64,000 nt of DNA from Natrinema sp. SYSU A 869 (GTDB taxonomy: Archaea > Halobacteriota > Halobacteria > Halobacteriales > Natrialbaceae). The position numbers and the translations under genes were made by a program. The stretch lies in NCBI RefSeq assembly GCF_019879105.1, contig NZ_CP082248.1, positions 372,001-436,000 on the forward strand. The letters are read 5' to 3'. This document shows, one piece after another, positions 8,624 to 18,100 of the stretch (position 1 is its first letter; each line of letters opens with the position of its first letter). The notes beneath the pieces were generated by a model, which was given only the letters and a program-made list of their open reading frames with translations, did not search any database and was not told where the DNA came from.

Positions 8624-9826
8624 ATGCTCGATACTATCACCGTTTTGGACGTAACGCAGGTTGTCTCGGGATCATTCGCGTCGATGACGCTCGCCGATAT
8701 GGGCGCCGACGTCGTGAAGATTGAACGACCGACGGGCGGCGACGTGGGCCGCCACAACCCGCCCTACGTGGGCGATTTCAGCTCCTACTTTGCATCCGTC
8801 AACCGAAACAAGCGATCCGTCTCCCTGAACCTCAAAAGCGACGAAGGGGCGGAACTCTTTCTCGAGTTGGCTGAGGAGGCGGACGTGGTCGTTGAGAACT
8901 TCCGGCCGGGGGCGATGGAACGATTCGGGATCGATTATGAATCGGTCGCCGAGCGGAACCCGGAAATTGTCTACTGCTCGATCAGCGGCTTCGGACAGGA
9001 GGGGCCGTACGCCGAGTATCCCGCACTGGATATCATTGCACAGGCGATGTCAGGGAATATGAGCATCACGGGACCGCCGGACTCGAAGCCGTACCGCTCG
9101 GGGATTCCGATCGCCGACATCGCCGGCTCAATGTACGCGGTCCAGGGAATTCTCGGTGCACTCTTCCGACGCGAACGCACCGGCGAGGGACAGTACGTCG
9201 ACGTCTCAATGTTGGACTGTATGCTATCTTGGTTGACCGTCCGAACCGGTTACACCTTCGCGACGGACGAGCCGTATCCGCGAATGGGGAACAAACTGAA
9301 CGAGTTCGTCCCCTACGGTGTCTTCGAAACGGCAGACTCGCACCTCGCGATCGTCGTCGTTCAGGATCACCACTGGGAGAAATTGTGCACCGCTATCGGC
9401 CGCCCCGAACTCGTGACGGACGACCGGTTTCGGACAGCCGACCGGCGGCGCGCGAACCGGGACGAACTCGAGTCGATTCTGGAAGACGAACTGGTCGCAC
9501 GGTCGACCGACGAGTGGTTCGACGTAATGTCCGACCACGGCGTCCCGAGTGGACCGATCTACGATACGAAAGAGGTCTGGGAGGACGACCACGTGAACCA
9601 TCGAAAGCTATTGTCCAGCATACAGCTGGGTGACGAGGAACTGTCGGTAGTTGATCACCCTGTAAAGTATGCCGACGATACGACGGGGATCACGCGAGGC
9701 GTTCCCCGCGTCGGCGAAGACACGTACGAGACGCTCGAGCGAATGGGGTATACCGAGGCGGAGGTCGCTGAACTGATTGAGCGTGGCGTCGTCGGATCGC
9801 CGGAGACGGCCCACCCGGAGCGGTAG
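8624..9826 (+). CDS. CaiB/BaiF (family III) CoA transferase
   Basis: 400 aa from the ATG at 8624, which begins LDTITVLDVTQVVSGSFAS as in the family; an upstream in-frame ATG at 8555 would add an unrelated 23-aa leader. Visible are LADMGADVVKIERPTGGD (24-40), RNKRSVSLNLKS, VENFRPGAMERFG and, importantly, IADIAGSMYAVQGILGAL with D165 in the position of the catalytic aspartate of formyl-CoA transferase. These enzymes move CoA from a donor thioester to a carboxylic acid. With the CitE-like lyase and CitMHS carrier next to it, the acceptor may be citrate, citramalate, itaconate or mesaconate (inference). Confidence 0.93.
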   Translation: MLDTITVLDVTQVVSGSFASMTLADMGADVVKIERPTGGDVGRHNPPYVGDFSSYFASVNRNKRSVSLNLKSDEGAELFLELAEEADVVVENFRPGAMERFGIDYESVAERNPEIVYCSISGFGQEGPYAEYPALDIIAQAMSGNMSITGPPDSKPYRSGIPIADIAGSMYAVQGILGALFRRERTGEGQYVDVSMLDCMLSWLTVRTGYTFATDEPYPRMGNKLNEFVPYGVFETADSHLAIVVVQDHHWEKLCTAIGRPELVTDDRFRTADRRRANRDELESILEDELVARSTDEWFDVMSDHGVPSGPIYDTKEVWEDDHVNHRKLLSSIQLGDEELSVVDHPVKYADDTTGITRGVPRVGEDTYETLERMGYTEAEVAELIERGVVGSPETAHPER

Positions 9827-9893
9827 GGAAGGAGTTAGCCGTTCGACTGCGACGAGTTTCTTCGTTTGCTCTGCCCGTGAGCAGGTGACCAGC

Positions 9894-10847
9894 TTAGTCT
9901 GCCGAGTACTCAAGATCGGTCAGTCGCGCCGCGACATCGTCGTCAAGTTCGTCTCGAAACACGGCCGCACGCCGGAGGTGCTCCCTGGCGGTCTCGAGGT
10001 TCGCTGTATCGACCATCTCGCCGCGATAGCGGATCGCGCTCTCGCCACGATCGATCGCGTCCCGCAGTGCTCCGTAGAGGCCGATCCAATACTCGACGGT
10101 CTCGTCGTCAGGCGTAAAGCAGTCGTTGGCGGGATCGACGTGGGACGGGTGGATGACGACGTATCCCTCATAGCCCATTTCGCGAGCGAATTCCATGTCC
10201 TCGGTCAAGCCGTCGAGATCCTCGATGTCGACGTACGGGCCGGCGAGCGGATAGTCGATGCCCGCGGCCCTCGCGTCGAGCAGTGCCTTCTGGCGCATGT
10301 GAAGGGTCTCGAGCCCCTGTCGACCCGGTCCCGTCCACTCGAATCGGAGCGCCCGGTTCGTGTCCGTCCCTTTCGTGGCCCCGCACATGACGGACGTGAC
10401 GCGTTCAGACGCAAGACAGATATCGTAGACGTGTTTCATCGCCTGCGCCGTCTCGATCGTCACGAGGAGTTCCGTAGCACCGACGGTCAGTCCGTCGCGC
10501 CGCTCGATATGCGTGAGGACGGTCTCGAGCTGTTCGATGTCAGCGGCACTTTCGACCTTTGGGACGACCAGTCCGTTCGGCTCTCGAGGAACGATTGCCT
10601 CAAGGTCCCTGACGGTACGGTCGGCCGATGAGTTTGGGTGCCCGTTGATGCGGACGAAGATACGTTGCCCGTCGTCACGAACCGTCGGGATTGCGTCCGC
10701 GACATCGTCTCTGGCCGCGGCCGTTTCGTCCGGCGGGACGGCGTCCTCAAGGTCGATGATGACGAGGTCGGCTCCGTGCGTTGCTGCATTGGTGATCCAC
10801 TTTGGTCGATTGCCAGGTACAAACAGCGCTGAGCGTGTCGGTTTCAT
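9894..10847 (-). CDS. HpcH/HpaI-CitE-like CoA-ester lyase
   Basis: 317 aa, TIM-barrel lyase of the citrate lyase beta / malyl-CoA lyase family. The N-terminus RSALFVPGNRPKWI is the family hallmark, followed by VIIDLEDAVPPDE (acidic metal-binding side), RINGHPN (Arg of the active site), LVVPKVESA and LVTIETAQAM (Glu metal ligand). Members cleave malyl-CoA, citramalyl-CoA or citryl-CoA into acetyl-CoA or propionyl-CoA and a keto acid, or condense them. It converges with the CoA-transferase gene (67 bp apart) and is divergent from the CitMHS carrier. The three make a sensible uptake, activation and cleavage route. Which acid is used is not visible. Confidence 0.9.
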   Translation of the reverse strand: MKPTRSALFVPGNRPKWITNAATHGADLVIIDLEDAVPPDETAAARDDVADAIPTVRDDGQRIFVRINGHPNSSADRTVRDLEAIVPREPNGLVVPKVESAADIEQLETVLTHIERRDGLTVGATELLVTIETAQAMKHVYDICLASERVTSVMCGATKGTDTNRALRFEWTGPGRQGLETLHMRQKALLDARAAGIDYPLAGPYVDIEDLDGLTEDMEFAREMGYEGYVVIHPSHVDPANDCFTPDDETVEYWIGLYGALRDAIDRGESAIRYRGEMVDTANLETAREHLRRAAVFRDELDDDVAARLTDLEYSAD

Positions 10848-10978
10848 ACTTCTGTCGGACTATCCATTCATCAGGGTATATGTACTTCGGTCGGCCCAGA
10901 GCCGACGATCGATTCTCACACCGGAGCGTCGATATCACAGAGGGATAACACATACCACAATTACTATCAAGGGTGATA

Positions 10979-10992
10979 TCTCATCTATGAGA
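10979..10992. promoter_or_regulatory. Inverted repeat at the start of the citrate-carrier gene
   Basis: TCTCAT-CT-ATGAGA, a 14-bp inverted repeat whose last base is the A of the ATG of the CitMHS gene. It might be an operator overlapping the start, or a small mRNA hairpin covering it. Confidence 0.35.
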
Positions 10993-12389
10993 TGATGTTA
11001 GCCAACATCACACAGGCAGTGCCAGTAGTGCCGTTGCAACTCGACGGAACGGGGCTTGGGATTATCGGATATCTGGTAATCACACTGATCTTGGTACTGA
11101 TAATCGGCAAGATAACGTACGTGGTACCGACGCTAATAATCGTCCCGGTAATCGGAGCGCTGGTCGCCGGCTTCGCGCCGGAAGAACTGGGTGAGTTCGT
11201 GTCGTCCGGACTAGGGGGTATTGTCGAGATCACCGCCATGTTCGCGTTCGCCGTCTGGTACTTCGCAATCATGCGAGACAAGGGCCTGTTCGATCCGCTT
11301 GTGAGACGTGTGGTCCACGTCGTGTTGGATCGACCCGCGCTGCTCACCTTTGGAACGGTGGTCTTGGCGGTCGCGACACATCTCGACGGCGCGGGTGCGA
11401 CAACCTTCCTTATCACGATCCCGGCGCTCCTTCCACTCTATATGGCGCTCGACGCCGATACGAAGATTCTGGCCGCACTGACAGCGTTGAGTGCAGGGAC
11501 GATGAATCTGGTCCCGTGGGGTGGTGTGACGGTCCGAGCGATCGGCTCCGTCGACGCCGCCACCGTCGGAAACGTCTACAATCCGCTGATTCCGGCTCAG
11601 ATCGTGGGCTTCGCGGCGATCTTCCTAATCGCGTACTACTTCAGCCGGCGGATCGACACGGATCTCGATCTCTCCGAGAGCGAACGGGAACGACTCGTCA
11701 CAGAGGCCCTTGCTGGGGATGATCCCGACATTAGGACCGATGGGGGAACAGAGATCAAGACCGGATTGAGTTGGCGATGGTATTTCAACGTGCTCGTGAC
11801 AGTTGTGATTATTGCGCTCCTGATGCTTGACATCACTAGCCCAGCGATCGTCTTCATGACTGGGCTTGTGATCGCGCTCGTCGTGAACGTTAGGGATTAT
11901 GAGGAACAGAAGGACATTCTCGAGGCACACTCCACGGATGTGATGACATACGTGGGAATCCTCCTAGCTGCGGGCGTCCTCCTCGGTGTCCTCAATGAAT
12001 CCGGGATGATCACTGAGATGGCGGGCATTTTGGTCTCAATCATGCCGGAGTGGATGGGATCGTATATGGCGGGTCTCGTCGGCCTCATCGCGATGCCAGC
12101 AAGCCTCGTCTTTAGCCCCGACGCGTACTACTTCGGCGTGCTGCCGGTGCTGGCGGAGACAGCCCAGGCGTACGGGATCCCTGAAGTGGCGGTCGTTCGC
12201 GCGTCGCTCATCGGTCAGATGACGGTTGGCTTCCCGCTCTCGCCGTTGACGGGCGCGACGTACCTGTTAATTGGACTCGCCGATGTCGACCTCGGTGAAC
12301 ATATCAAGTTCACCTTCCTCTGGGCGTGGGCCGTGTCGCTGGTCATGCTGGCCGTCGCAGTTCTCACAGGCGCGATTCCGCTGTTCTGA
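10992..12389 (+). CDS. CitMHS-family citrate/tricarboxylate transporter
   Basis: 465 aa integral membrane protein with about 12 spans and the CitMHS/ion-transporter-superfamily layout. The N-terminal half includes LAVATHLDGAGATTFLITIP, followed by an ALTALSAGTMNLVPWGG re-entrant-like stretch. A charged central loop (about 220-250, SESERERLVTEALAGDDPD) separates it from the second half, with SPDAYYFGVLPVLAE and FPLSPLTGATYLLIGLADVD. Family members import metal-citrate or free citrate with protons or Na+. It is divergent from the CitE-like lyase gene. The start used is the first of two adjacent ATGs; either is possible. Confidence 0.9.
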   Translation: MMLANITQAVPVVPLQLDGTGLGIIGYLVITLILVLIIGKITYVVPTLIIVPVIGALVAGFAPEELGEFVSSGLGGIVEITAMFAFAVWYFAIMRDKGLFDPLVRRVVHVVLDRPALLTFGTVVLAVATHLDGAGATTFLITIPALLPLYMALDADTKILAALTALSAGTMNLVPWGGVTVRAIGSVDAATVGNVYNPLIPAQIVGFAAIFLIAYYFSRRIDTDLDLSESERERLVTEALAGDDPDIRTDGGTEIKTGLSWRWYFNVLVTVVIIALLMLDITSPAIVFMTGLVIALVVNVRDYEEQKDILEAHSTDVMTYVGILLAAGVLLGVLNESGMITEMAGILVSIMPEWMGSYMAGLVGLIAMPASLVFSPDAYYFGVLPVLAETAQAYGIPEVAVVRASLIGQMTVGFPLSPLTGATYLLIGLADVDLGEHIKFTFLWAWAVSLVMLAVAVLTGAIPLF

Positions 12390-12490
12390 TTGATTCACTC
12401 CCATCATTCTTGACACTTATGCTTCTTTAGCTGCTTCAGATGATATAGTAACCGTTAGAACTCTTTGCTCATAGATTGTTGCTGAATGTA

Positions 12491-13486
12491 GTGGATCATC
12501 TCGACGAAATCTCTGTCGAGGAATTACAAAATTCCCCGACAATATGGAAGGAAAGAAGTCGACACAACGACTCTTAGCGGCAATAGCATACAAAAACGGT
12601 ATCACGTAGACTGAACTAGCCGAGTGGTACGACGTTCAGCGACGGACAATCTATAGCTGGCTCAAGCGACTCGATACTGATGAGTCGCTTGAACAGGTCG
12701 TCACTGATGCTCACCGATCTGGGAGAAAACGAAAGCTCTCAGAAAAGAGCAAGAAGAATTCGAAGAAACTGTCCACCGATCACCTGCGGAAGTTGGGTTT
12801 GACGCGCCGGCGTGGACGCCGGCACTCGTCCAGCAGTATCTTGACGAGACGTACGATGTCGAGTACTCAATCCCAAGTTGCCGGCGGTTGTTCAAAGAAG
12901 CGGGATTGACCTATCAAAAACTCCGCCGTACAGCCGCCGAATCTGATGCTGACGAGCAAGAAACGTTCTGTGGAGGGGGCTTAAAAAAGCGGCAGGAAAT
13001 GGATTCCACGGTAGTCTGTATCGATTAAACCAAGAATCTATCCAACTCAAGCCGCGTGCTGCGCGGAAACCATACGGCACGCGGCCATCTGTCGGATTAT
13101 CCGGATAACGCGACTGGACGTATTTCTTGGGCGCGATCACCGTAGCCGGTGATCGATTTTTCTCGATTCGAAGAGTACGTTACCGCCGACTACGCGAAAC
13201 ATTTCATTCTTGTATTATGTAATGAGTTTGGAGATGACTTGATCGTGGTTCTGGACGGAGCGCCGTACTTTAAGCGTCGGCCGTCACAGACCTAGCGACC
13301 CGTGACGACCTCGCATTCATCACGTTGCCAGTGTATTCGCTGAAACTAAATTCGGTTGAAGAGTACTGGCGACAGCTCCAAATGGCTCTCAGCAATCGGT
13401 TCTTTGACTCACTTGGCGAGTTAACAACAGCGATCGATACTGCTCTCGATTAACCCTCTGTACCAAGGATGAGTAACCATTTTTAA
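12491..13486 (+). pseudogene. IS630-family transposase relic
   Basis: Nearly complete but dead. Starting from the GTG at 12491 it reads VDHLDEISVEELQNS, then a one-base loss, then MEGKKSTQRLLAAIAYKNGI, an in-frame TAG, TELAEWYDVQRRTIYSWLKR and, in another frame, APAWTPALVQQYLDETYDVE. Later pieces are VVCIDQT (first catalytic Asp), VAGDRFF, LIVVLDGAPYFK (second Asp), a NSVEEYWRQLQ-like segment (catalytic Glu, frameshifted) and LSNRFFDSLGELTTAIDTAL, ending SVPRMSNHF-stop at 13486. At least three frameshifts and two stops are present. Confidence 0.72.
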
Positions 13487-13793
13487 TTTCTACTATATTA
13501 TGAGTCACTAACAAATTATACTGTTTACTTTGCTGACCTGACAGCGATTGACGCGGAACACCTACTGTTGAGTTAGCCAGAATATTATTTACATTAATAC
13601 GGTTGTAATTCCAGTGCTTGCAGTGCGAAGCATATGCTGTTGAGCAGGGAGTAACGAACTGCGCGAAGTGTCCAAGTATACTAGACGACCTGTCCCGACA
13701 GTTATTCTCGGTAAAGAATACTACTCCAATCACAGTAGTTTGCAGTCAGACGGAGAAGTCCAAGATAGTCGAGGATCGCTCGCGCTGATGCAC
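13487..13793. other. Non-coding, AT-rich stretch
   Basis: About 300 bp between the IS630 relic and the end of the next IclR gene. I see no convincing coding frame, RNA gene or repeat. Base composition is more AT-rich than the flanking genes. Confidence 0.4.
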
Positions 13794-14567
13794 TCAGTAA
13801 TGTTGGTACTTTATTTCAATCACGTTCACGGCGTTCTGGATCTCGCCCACCAACTCCGACTTGATCAGGTCATCGTCGAATTTACTCATGGGACCGGTCA
13901 AGGAGATCGATCCGAGAACGGAACCGCTATCTGCCCGTATCGGGACACCGATCGATCGCATCCCAGTACGCCGCTCCTCATCTTCGATTGAATAGTTCCG
14001 ATTTCGTATTATCTTGAGTTCGTCTAGCAGTTCACTCCGTTTTGTGATCGTTTTCTCCGTGAGTTTAGGCAACCCGTGCGTCTCGATGATGCTGTCGACA
14101 CGTTCGGGCGGGAGAAACGCTAGAATAGCCTTTCCAAGCGCTGTCCAGTGCAGATTAGTCCGCTCTCCAGTCGGGATCTTGTCGTAGATCGCATCCGCTC
14201 CCTCTGACTTGTAGAGTAGTGCTCGCTGTCCATCCTCTTCCACGCCTAGGCTTGCAACTTCTCCAGTTCGCTCAGAGAGTGCTTCTACTTCCTCTTTTGC
14301 AACTTGGAAGAGTTCCCGTTTCTGTCGTACGCGTCCACCGAACTCCAGAAATCGGAGGCTCAGCCTGTAGGTTCCCTCGTTGTTCGTGACAAAACCGGTC
14401 TTAGAAAGTGTTTTGAGGTAGATATACGCTGTACTCTTCGGTATGTTTTCTTTCGAGGCTAGCTCTGACGCACCGATTCCATCGCTCTCATCTATGCTTT
14501 CAAGTATATTAAACGCCCTTCGAACGGAACTCAGCTGCCCCGTTTTGTCCGCGTCGGTCTGTGCCAT
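13794..14567 (-). CDS. IclR-family transcriptional regulator
   Basis: 257 aa from the ATG at 14567 (MAQTDADKTGQLSSVRRAFN). A longer frame upstream to 14696 adds a Cys/Ser-rich leader that does not look native. The winged HTH (about 15-70) contains GASELASKENIPKSTAYIYL, followed by a KTGFVTNNEGTYRLSLRFLE wing. The effector domain has TGERTNLHWTALGKAILAFL and RSIGVPIRADSGSVLGSISL. It precedes, on the opposite strand, the SDR and zinc-dehydrogenase genes, and probably regulates the mannonate/TRAP group (inference). Its last bases are AT-rich. Confidence 0.9.
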   Translation of the reverse strand: MAQTDADKTGQLSSVRRAFNILESIDESDGIGASELASKENIPKSTAYIYLKTLSKTGFVTNNEGTYRLSLRFLEFGGRVRQKRELFQVAKEEVEALSERTGEVASLGVEEDGQRALLYKSEGADAIYDKIPTGERTNLHWTALGKAILAFLPPERVDSIIETHGLPKLTEKTITKRSELLDELKIIRNRNYSIEDEERRTGMRSIGVPIRADSGSVLGSISLTGPMSKFDDDLIKSELVGEIQNAVNVIEIKYQHY

Positions 14568-14979
14568 ATCACATTCTTCAGTACCATGCGTTATATGGCT
14601 ACTGACTGCTCTTGAGTACGATCTCGCGTTCCGAACAGTATCTCGTATACACTGAGAAAGGATGCAATTATTGCCCGAACCGGTCGAATTCAGCATACCA
14701 CTCGATTTGAATTCATGTGTTCCTTATATCTGATACGTGGATGATTATAGTATGCCACTCTCCGCTCTCTCCGATTGTTATCAGGGTTCCCTTGGGTACA
14801 CCAAAATATAAGCTGTCAGAGGGGACGGGATCTCAGAGCAGCGATGAAACGACGAGGCCGGGCCGATAGTGCGTGCAATATAATTAGACGGACGAACAGA
14901 ACAATCACCCTCATCGACAAGCAGGAATCCGTGAGAGATGAGCAAAGGACACATATAGAGGGGATATGAAAGGAGAATT
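14568..14979. other. Intergenic region between divergent IclR and SDR genes
   Basis: About 410 bp of regulatory or empty DNA. AT-rich stretches occur near 14730-14755 (TATATCTGATACGTGGATGATTATAG) and 14876-14886 (CAATATAATTA), the latter a possible TATA box for the SDR gene about 95 bp downstream. No convincing coding frame. Confidence 0.35.
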
Positions 14980-15750
14980 GTGAACCAAGATAGTTATCTA
15001 CAGGTGTCGGTTGACGGAAAGACAGCGGTCGTTATCGGTGGTACGAGTGGCATCGGGCGCGCGATCGCACTCGGTCTAGCTGAAGACGGTGCCGACGTCA
15101 TCGCGAGTAGCAGAGACCAGACATCAGTCGAGAAAACAGCGACGGAGCTCCGTGAACGAGGTGCTTCCACTATCGAAGCCGTGTGTGACGTAACGGATCG
15201 TGACTCAATCGAGAATCTCGCAGAGACTACAGCAAAGAAATTCGGCGGCGTCGATATCCTCGTCAATTCAGCCGGGTCAGTCGCGAAGTCCCCGGTTACA
15301 ACTATGTCTGAAGACGACTGGGAGAGAGATATCGAGGTCAACCTCACTGGCGTCTTCCGTGCCTGTCAGGTGTTTGCAAACGTGATGGACGAAGGAAGTA
15401 TCATCAACATCTCCTCGATGTCGTCCGGACAAGCACGAGAGAATCGGCCCGCATACTGCGCCTCGAAAAGCGGAGTCGACGGGCTAACCCGCGCAGCCGC
15501 TGCCGATCTTGGTCCATCGATCCGCGTTAATGCGATCGCACCTGGATTCGTTAAAACGCCGCTTGCGGGTGATGCATTCGACGAGGGGACCGAGCTTCGC
15601 GCCGAGATCGACCGTCGGACGCCGATGGAGCGGGTCGCGATGCCCAACGAGATCGCCGGCATCGCCCTCTACCTTGCCAGCGACGCTGCCTCATTCACGA
15701 CCGGCGAAATTATTCGCGTCGACGGCGGTTACGACAACAGCGCACAATAA
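14980..15750 (+). CDS. Short-chain dehydrogenase/reductase (SDR)
   Basis: 256 aa classical SDR starting at a GTG preceded by AAAGGAGAATT, a good ribosome-binding site that fixes this start. It has the NAD(P) motif GGTSGIG (20-26), NSAG (96-99), S145-S146, and catalytic Tyr159 with Lys163 in AYCASKS, and ends RVDGGYDNSAQ as usual. Next to mannonate dehydratase, a role as a hexonate or fructuronate/mannonate oxidoreductase (UxuB-like, SDR type) is plausible. Other polyol or keto-acid substrates are possible, since SDR substrate cannot be read from sequence. Confidence 0.87.
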   Translation: MNQDSYLQVSVDGKTAVVIGGTSGIGRAIALGLAEDGADVIASSRDQTSVEKTATELRERGASTIEAVCDVTDRDSIENLAETTAKKFGGVDILVNSAGSVAKSPVTTMSEDDWERDIEVNLTGVFRACQVFANVMDEGSIINISSMSSGQARENRPAYCASKSGVDGLTRAAAADLGPSIRVNAIAPGFVKTPLAGDAFDEGTELRAEIDRRTPMERVAMPNEIAGIALYLASDAASFTTGEIIRVDGGYDNSAQ

Positions 15751-15937
15751 CCGAGACAGGCTACAGTAGCTGATCGGAGATTCGAATTCCCTTCAAACCC
15801 TTTTCGGGGAACAGTCCCACATAAAGTATTAACTGATAGCCGAGAAAGGTCCAACCCGAAATGAAATCAGCACTTCACGCTGGCAACGGATTTGTTCCTC
15901 AAACAACCAACCGCGGCGGATGGAGGCGATACTAATC

Positions 15938-16963
15938 ATGGACGTTGCAGAACTCATCGGTCCAGGTAAATTCGAAGTCCGGAACCGCGATCGTCCGGAC
16001 CTCGATGCCAACCAGGTCCTGGTCGCTGTCTCACGTGTCGGAATCTGCGGTTCGGATCTCCACTGGTACAAACATGGACAGATGGGTGATCGAGTCGTTG
16101 AGGACTCGTTGATACTCGGTCACGAGAGCGCCGGAGAGATCGTCGATATCGGGACAAACGTCTTGGGACTCTCCGTCGGTGACCGCGTCGCGATCGAACC
16201 CGGGATTCCGTGCGGCACATGCCAAGCCTGTCGCGACGGCGACTACAATCTCTGTCCTGACGTCGATTTCATGTCAACTCCCGGGACGGATGGCGCTCTC
16301 GCCGAGTATGTCGCTTGGCCTGCGGAGTTTATCCACCCTCTCCCAGAGGGAATGACGATGACAGAAGGTGCGCTCTGTGAACCATTAAGTGTCGGTCTCC
16401 AAGCGATCCGTCGCGGCGAGGTCGGTGTCGGCGACACCGTCTTGATCATGGGTGCAGGCCCTATCGGGCGTACAGCGCTGGAATGTGCAACTGCCGCCGG
16501 GGCCACCAAGATTGTCGTCGTTGATATTGTCGACGAAAAACTCGATCAAGCGGTAGATCAAGGCGCAGATCTGGCAATCAACTCGCGTACTCAAGACGTG
16601 ATCGAAGTCCTTGAGGCAGCGATACCGACAGGTGTTGACGTCGCAATCGAGGCAACTGGCGCCCCTCCGGCAATAGAAATCGTTCCAGACACTGTCGGCC
16701 GAGGAGGAACCGTCGTACTTGTTGGCCTCGCAGCCGACCAAGCTGTGCCGTTCGACACCTATCGTCTCGTTCGCAACCAGATCAACATCCGTGGGAGCTA
16801 CCGGTTTGCGAACACCTACTCGACGGCTATCGAATTGATAGCAGACGGCGCCGTCGATGTTGAGAGCATTGTTGACTTTCACACACCGCTCTCGGAGGTT
16901 TCGAACGCATTCGAACGCGCTACCGAATCCGACATCGTCAAGGGGGTAATCGACGTCGCGTAG
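15938..16963 (+). CDS. Zinc-dependent dehydrogenase (sorbitol/L-iditol dehydrogenase-like)
   Basis: 341 aa from the ATG at 15938, chosen because GGAGGCGAT lies 8-16 bases before it; an in-frame ATG at 15920 would add six residues. Catalytic-zinc ligands are in GICGSDLHW and GHESAGE. The structural-zinc lobe is CGTCQACRDGDYNLC with four Cys. The Rossmann motif is MGAGPIGR. It belongs to medium-chain polyol dehydrogenases that oxidise a secondary alcohol of sugar alcohols or aldonates. It follows the SDR gene by about 190 bp on the same strand and converges with mannonate dehydratase; probably part of the same pathway. Confidence 0.9.
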   Translation: MDVAELIGPGKFEVRNRDRPDLDANQVLVAVSRVGICGSDLHWYKHGQMGDRVVEDSLILGHESAGEIVDIGTNVLGLSVGDRVAIEPGIPCGTCQACRDGDYNLCPDVDFMSTPGTDGALAEYVAWPAEFIHPLPEGMTMTEGALCEPLSVGLQAIRRGEVGVGDTVLIMGAGPIGRTALECATAAGATKIVVVDIVDEKLDQAVDQGADLAINSRTQDVIEVLEAAIPTGVDVAIEATGAPPAIEIVPDTVGRGGTVVLVGLAADQAVPFDTYRLVRNQINIRGSYRFANTYSTAIELIADGAVDVESIVDFHTPLSEVSNAFERATESDIVKGVIDVA

Positions 16964-17025
16964 CCAACTGCAGTAAGCCGATAGACTCTCTTAGGATACG
17001 ATCAGCAATAATTCACACTGGAACA

Positions 17026-17988
17026 TCATGATGTCATCATAGTCTGTTCAAGAAGTCCCTTCATATATCCGATAGCGAATAACCGCCCCATATCCGAATA
17101 TCCTGCTTGTGTTTCCGCTCGGTCGTCTTCACCGACCATCTTGGGGACGTGATCAGGGCGAATCGGTCCGTCGAAGCCGACCTCGCGGTACGCTTCCATG
17201 GTAGCCAGCATATCTGTCGGTCCATCGTCATGCCACGTCTCCACGAAAGAACGGGCAGACCCCTCGACGTCCCGGAAATGAACGTAGTGAATATGATCGC
17301 CGAGGCGTCGAATCGCTGATTGAACGTCAGTGTCCATCGCAGCGAAGTTCCCCTGACAGAACGTTACACCGTGATTTGGACTATCGTACAGATCCAGGAC
17401 ACGCTCGTAGTTTTCTATTGACGTGATGAGTCGCGGAACGCCACGAACAGATGACAGAGGCGGGTCATCGGGATGGAGTGCCATCTTGACGCCAGCCTCT
17501 TCAGCGACGGGAACGACTTCGTCAAGGAAGTACTCGAGATTTTTCCAGAGTTCGCGTTCGCTGATGTCCGCTTCGGGATGGTCGGCAGCGCGTTCCATCC
17601 ACTTATGGTCGTATCCCGACTGTAATGACCCGCCGCGGTCGGGTATCGCGTCTGCAGTTCGGAGAACGCCAACCGGATTTTCCGTCCATACCCAACAGTA
17701 GACGTCGATATCAAGACGTCCCATATTTCTGATTAGTTGCTTGACTGTCGCTATTTCCTCATCGCGGCCGTCTTTACCGAGAACAGTACGTTCCATCGGC
17801 GGCCGATCCTCGACTACGTCTAACGACAGTCCGTGGTCCGCGAATCGGTTTCGTGTCCGAACTAAAGTATCATATTCCCACCAGTCGTCCATGCCCCAAA
17901 AACGGACGACACCGCTGCCGATGCCGAGTTGTCTCGCGAGTGTCCATCGTCTATCTTGGACAGGTGGTAACATCACTGCAGAGTCCAT
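17026..17988 (-). CDS. uxuA: D-mannonate dehydratase
   Basis: 320 aa from the ATG at 17988 (MDSAVMLPPVQDRRWTLARQ); a longer frame to 18027 exists but adds a poor leader. Xylose-isomerase-like TIM barrel with UxuA signatures: VVEDRPPMERT, VYCWVWTENPVGV, MALHPDDPPLSSVRG (metal-binding His-Asp), FCQGNFAAM (Cys-Gln-Gly), HYVHFRDVEGS (His and Asp metal ligands) and GPIRPDHVP. It turns D-mannonate into 2-keto-3-deoxygluconate, which haloarchaea feed into the semi-phosphorylative Entner-Doudoroff route. It is divergent from the DctP gene (112 bp between starts). Somewhat shorter than the 350-390 aa bacterial enzymes. Confidence 0.9.
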   Translation of the reverse strand: MDSAVMLPPVQDRRWTLARQLGIGSGVVRFWGMDDWWEYDTLVRTRNRFADHGLSLDVVEDRPPMERTVLGKDGRDEEIATVKQLIRNMGRLDIDVYCWVWTENPVGVLRTADAIPDRGGSLQSGYDHKWMERAADHPEADISERELWKNLEYFLDEVVPVAEEAGVKMALHPDDPPLSSVRGVPRLITSIENYERVLDLYDSPNHGVTFCQGNFAAMDTDVQSAIRRLGDHIHYVHFRDVEGSARSFVETWHDDGPTDMLATMEAYREVGFDGPIRPDHVPKMVGEDDRAETQAGYSDMGRLFAIGYMKGLLEQTMMTS

Positions 17989-18066
17989 ACTCTGAATTGA
18001 TCCACCACCACATATATAAATTTGCAAAGCAGGCTACTCATCGGCAGTCACTACAAATAGAGATAA

Positions 18067-18075
18067 TTATTTATA
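18067..18075 (+). promoter_or_regulatory. TATA box of the DctPQM operon
   Basis: TTATTTATA centred about 30 nt before the ATG at 18101, the normal haloarchaeal distance for a nearly leaderless transcript. Confidence 0.5.
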
Positions 18076-18100
18076 CTGGGATACAACACACCCAAGTGGA

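Noticed and set aside
15377..15386. GTTTGCAAAC inside the SDR gene as a member of the operator set
   Set aside because: The arms touch directly (no 7-bp spacer) and it lies inside a coding region.
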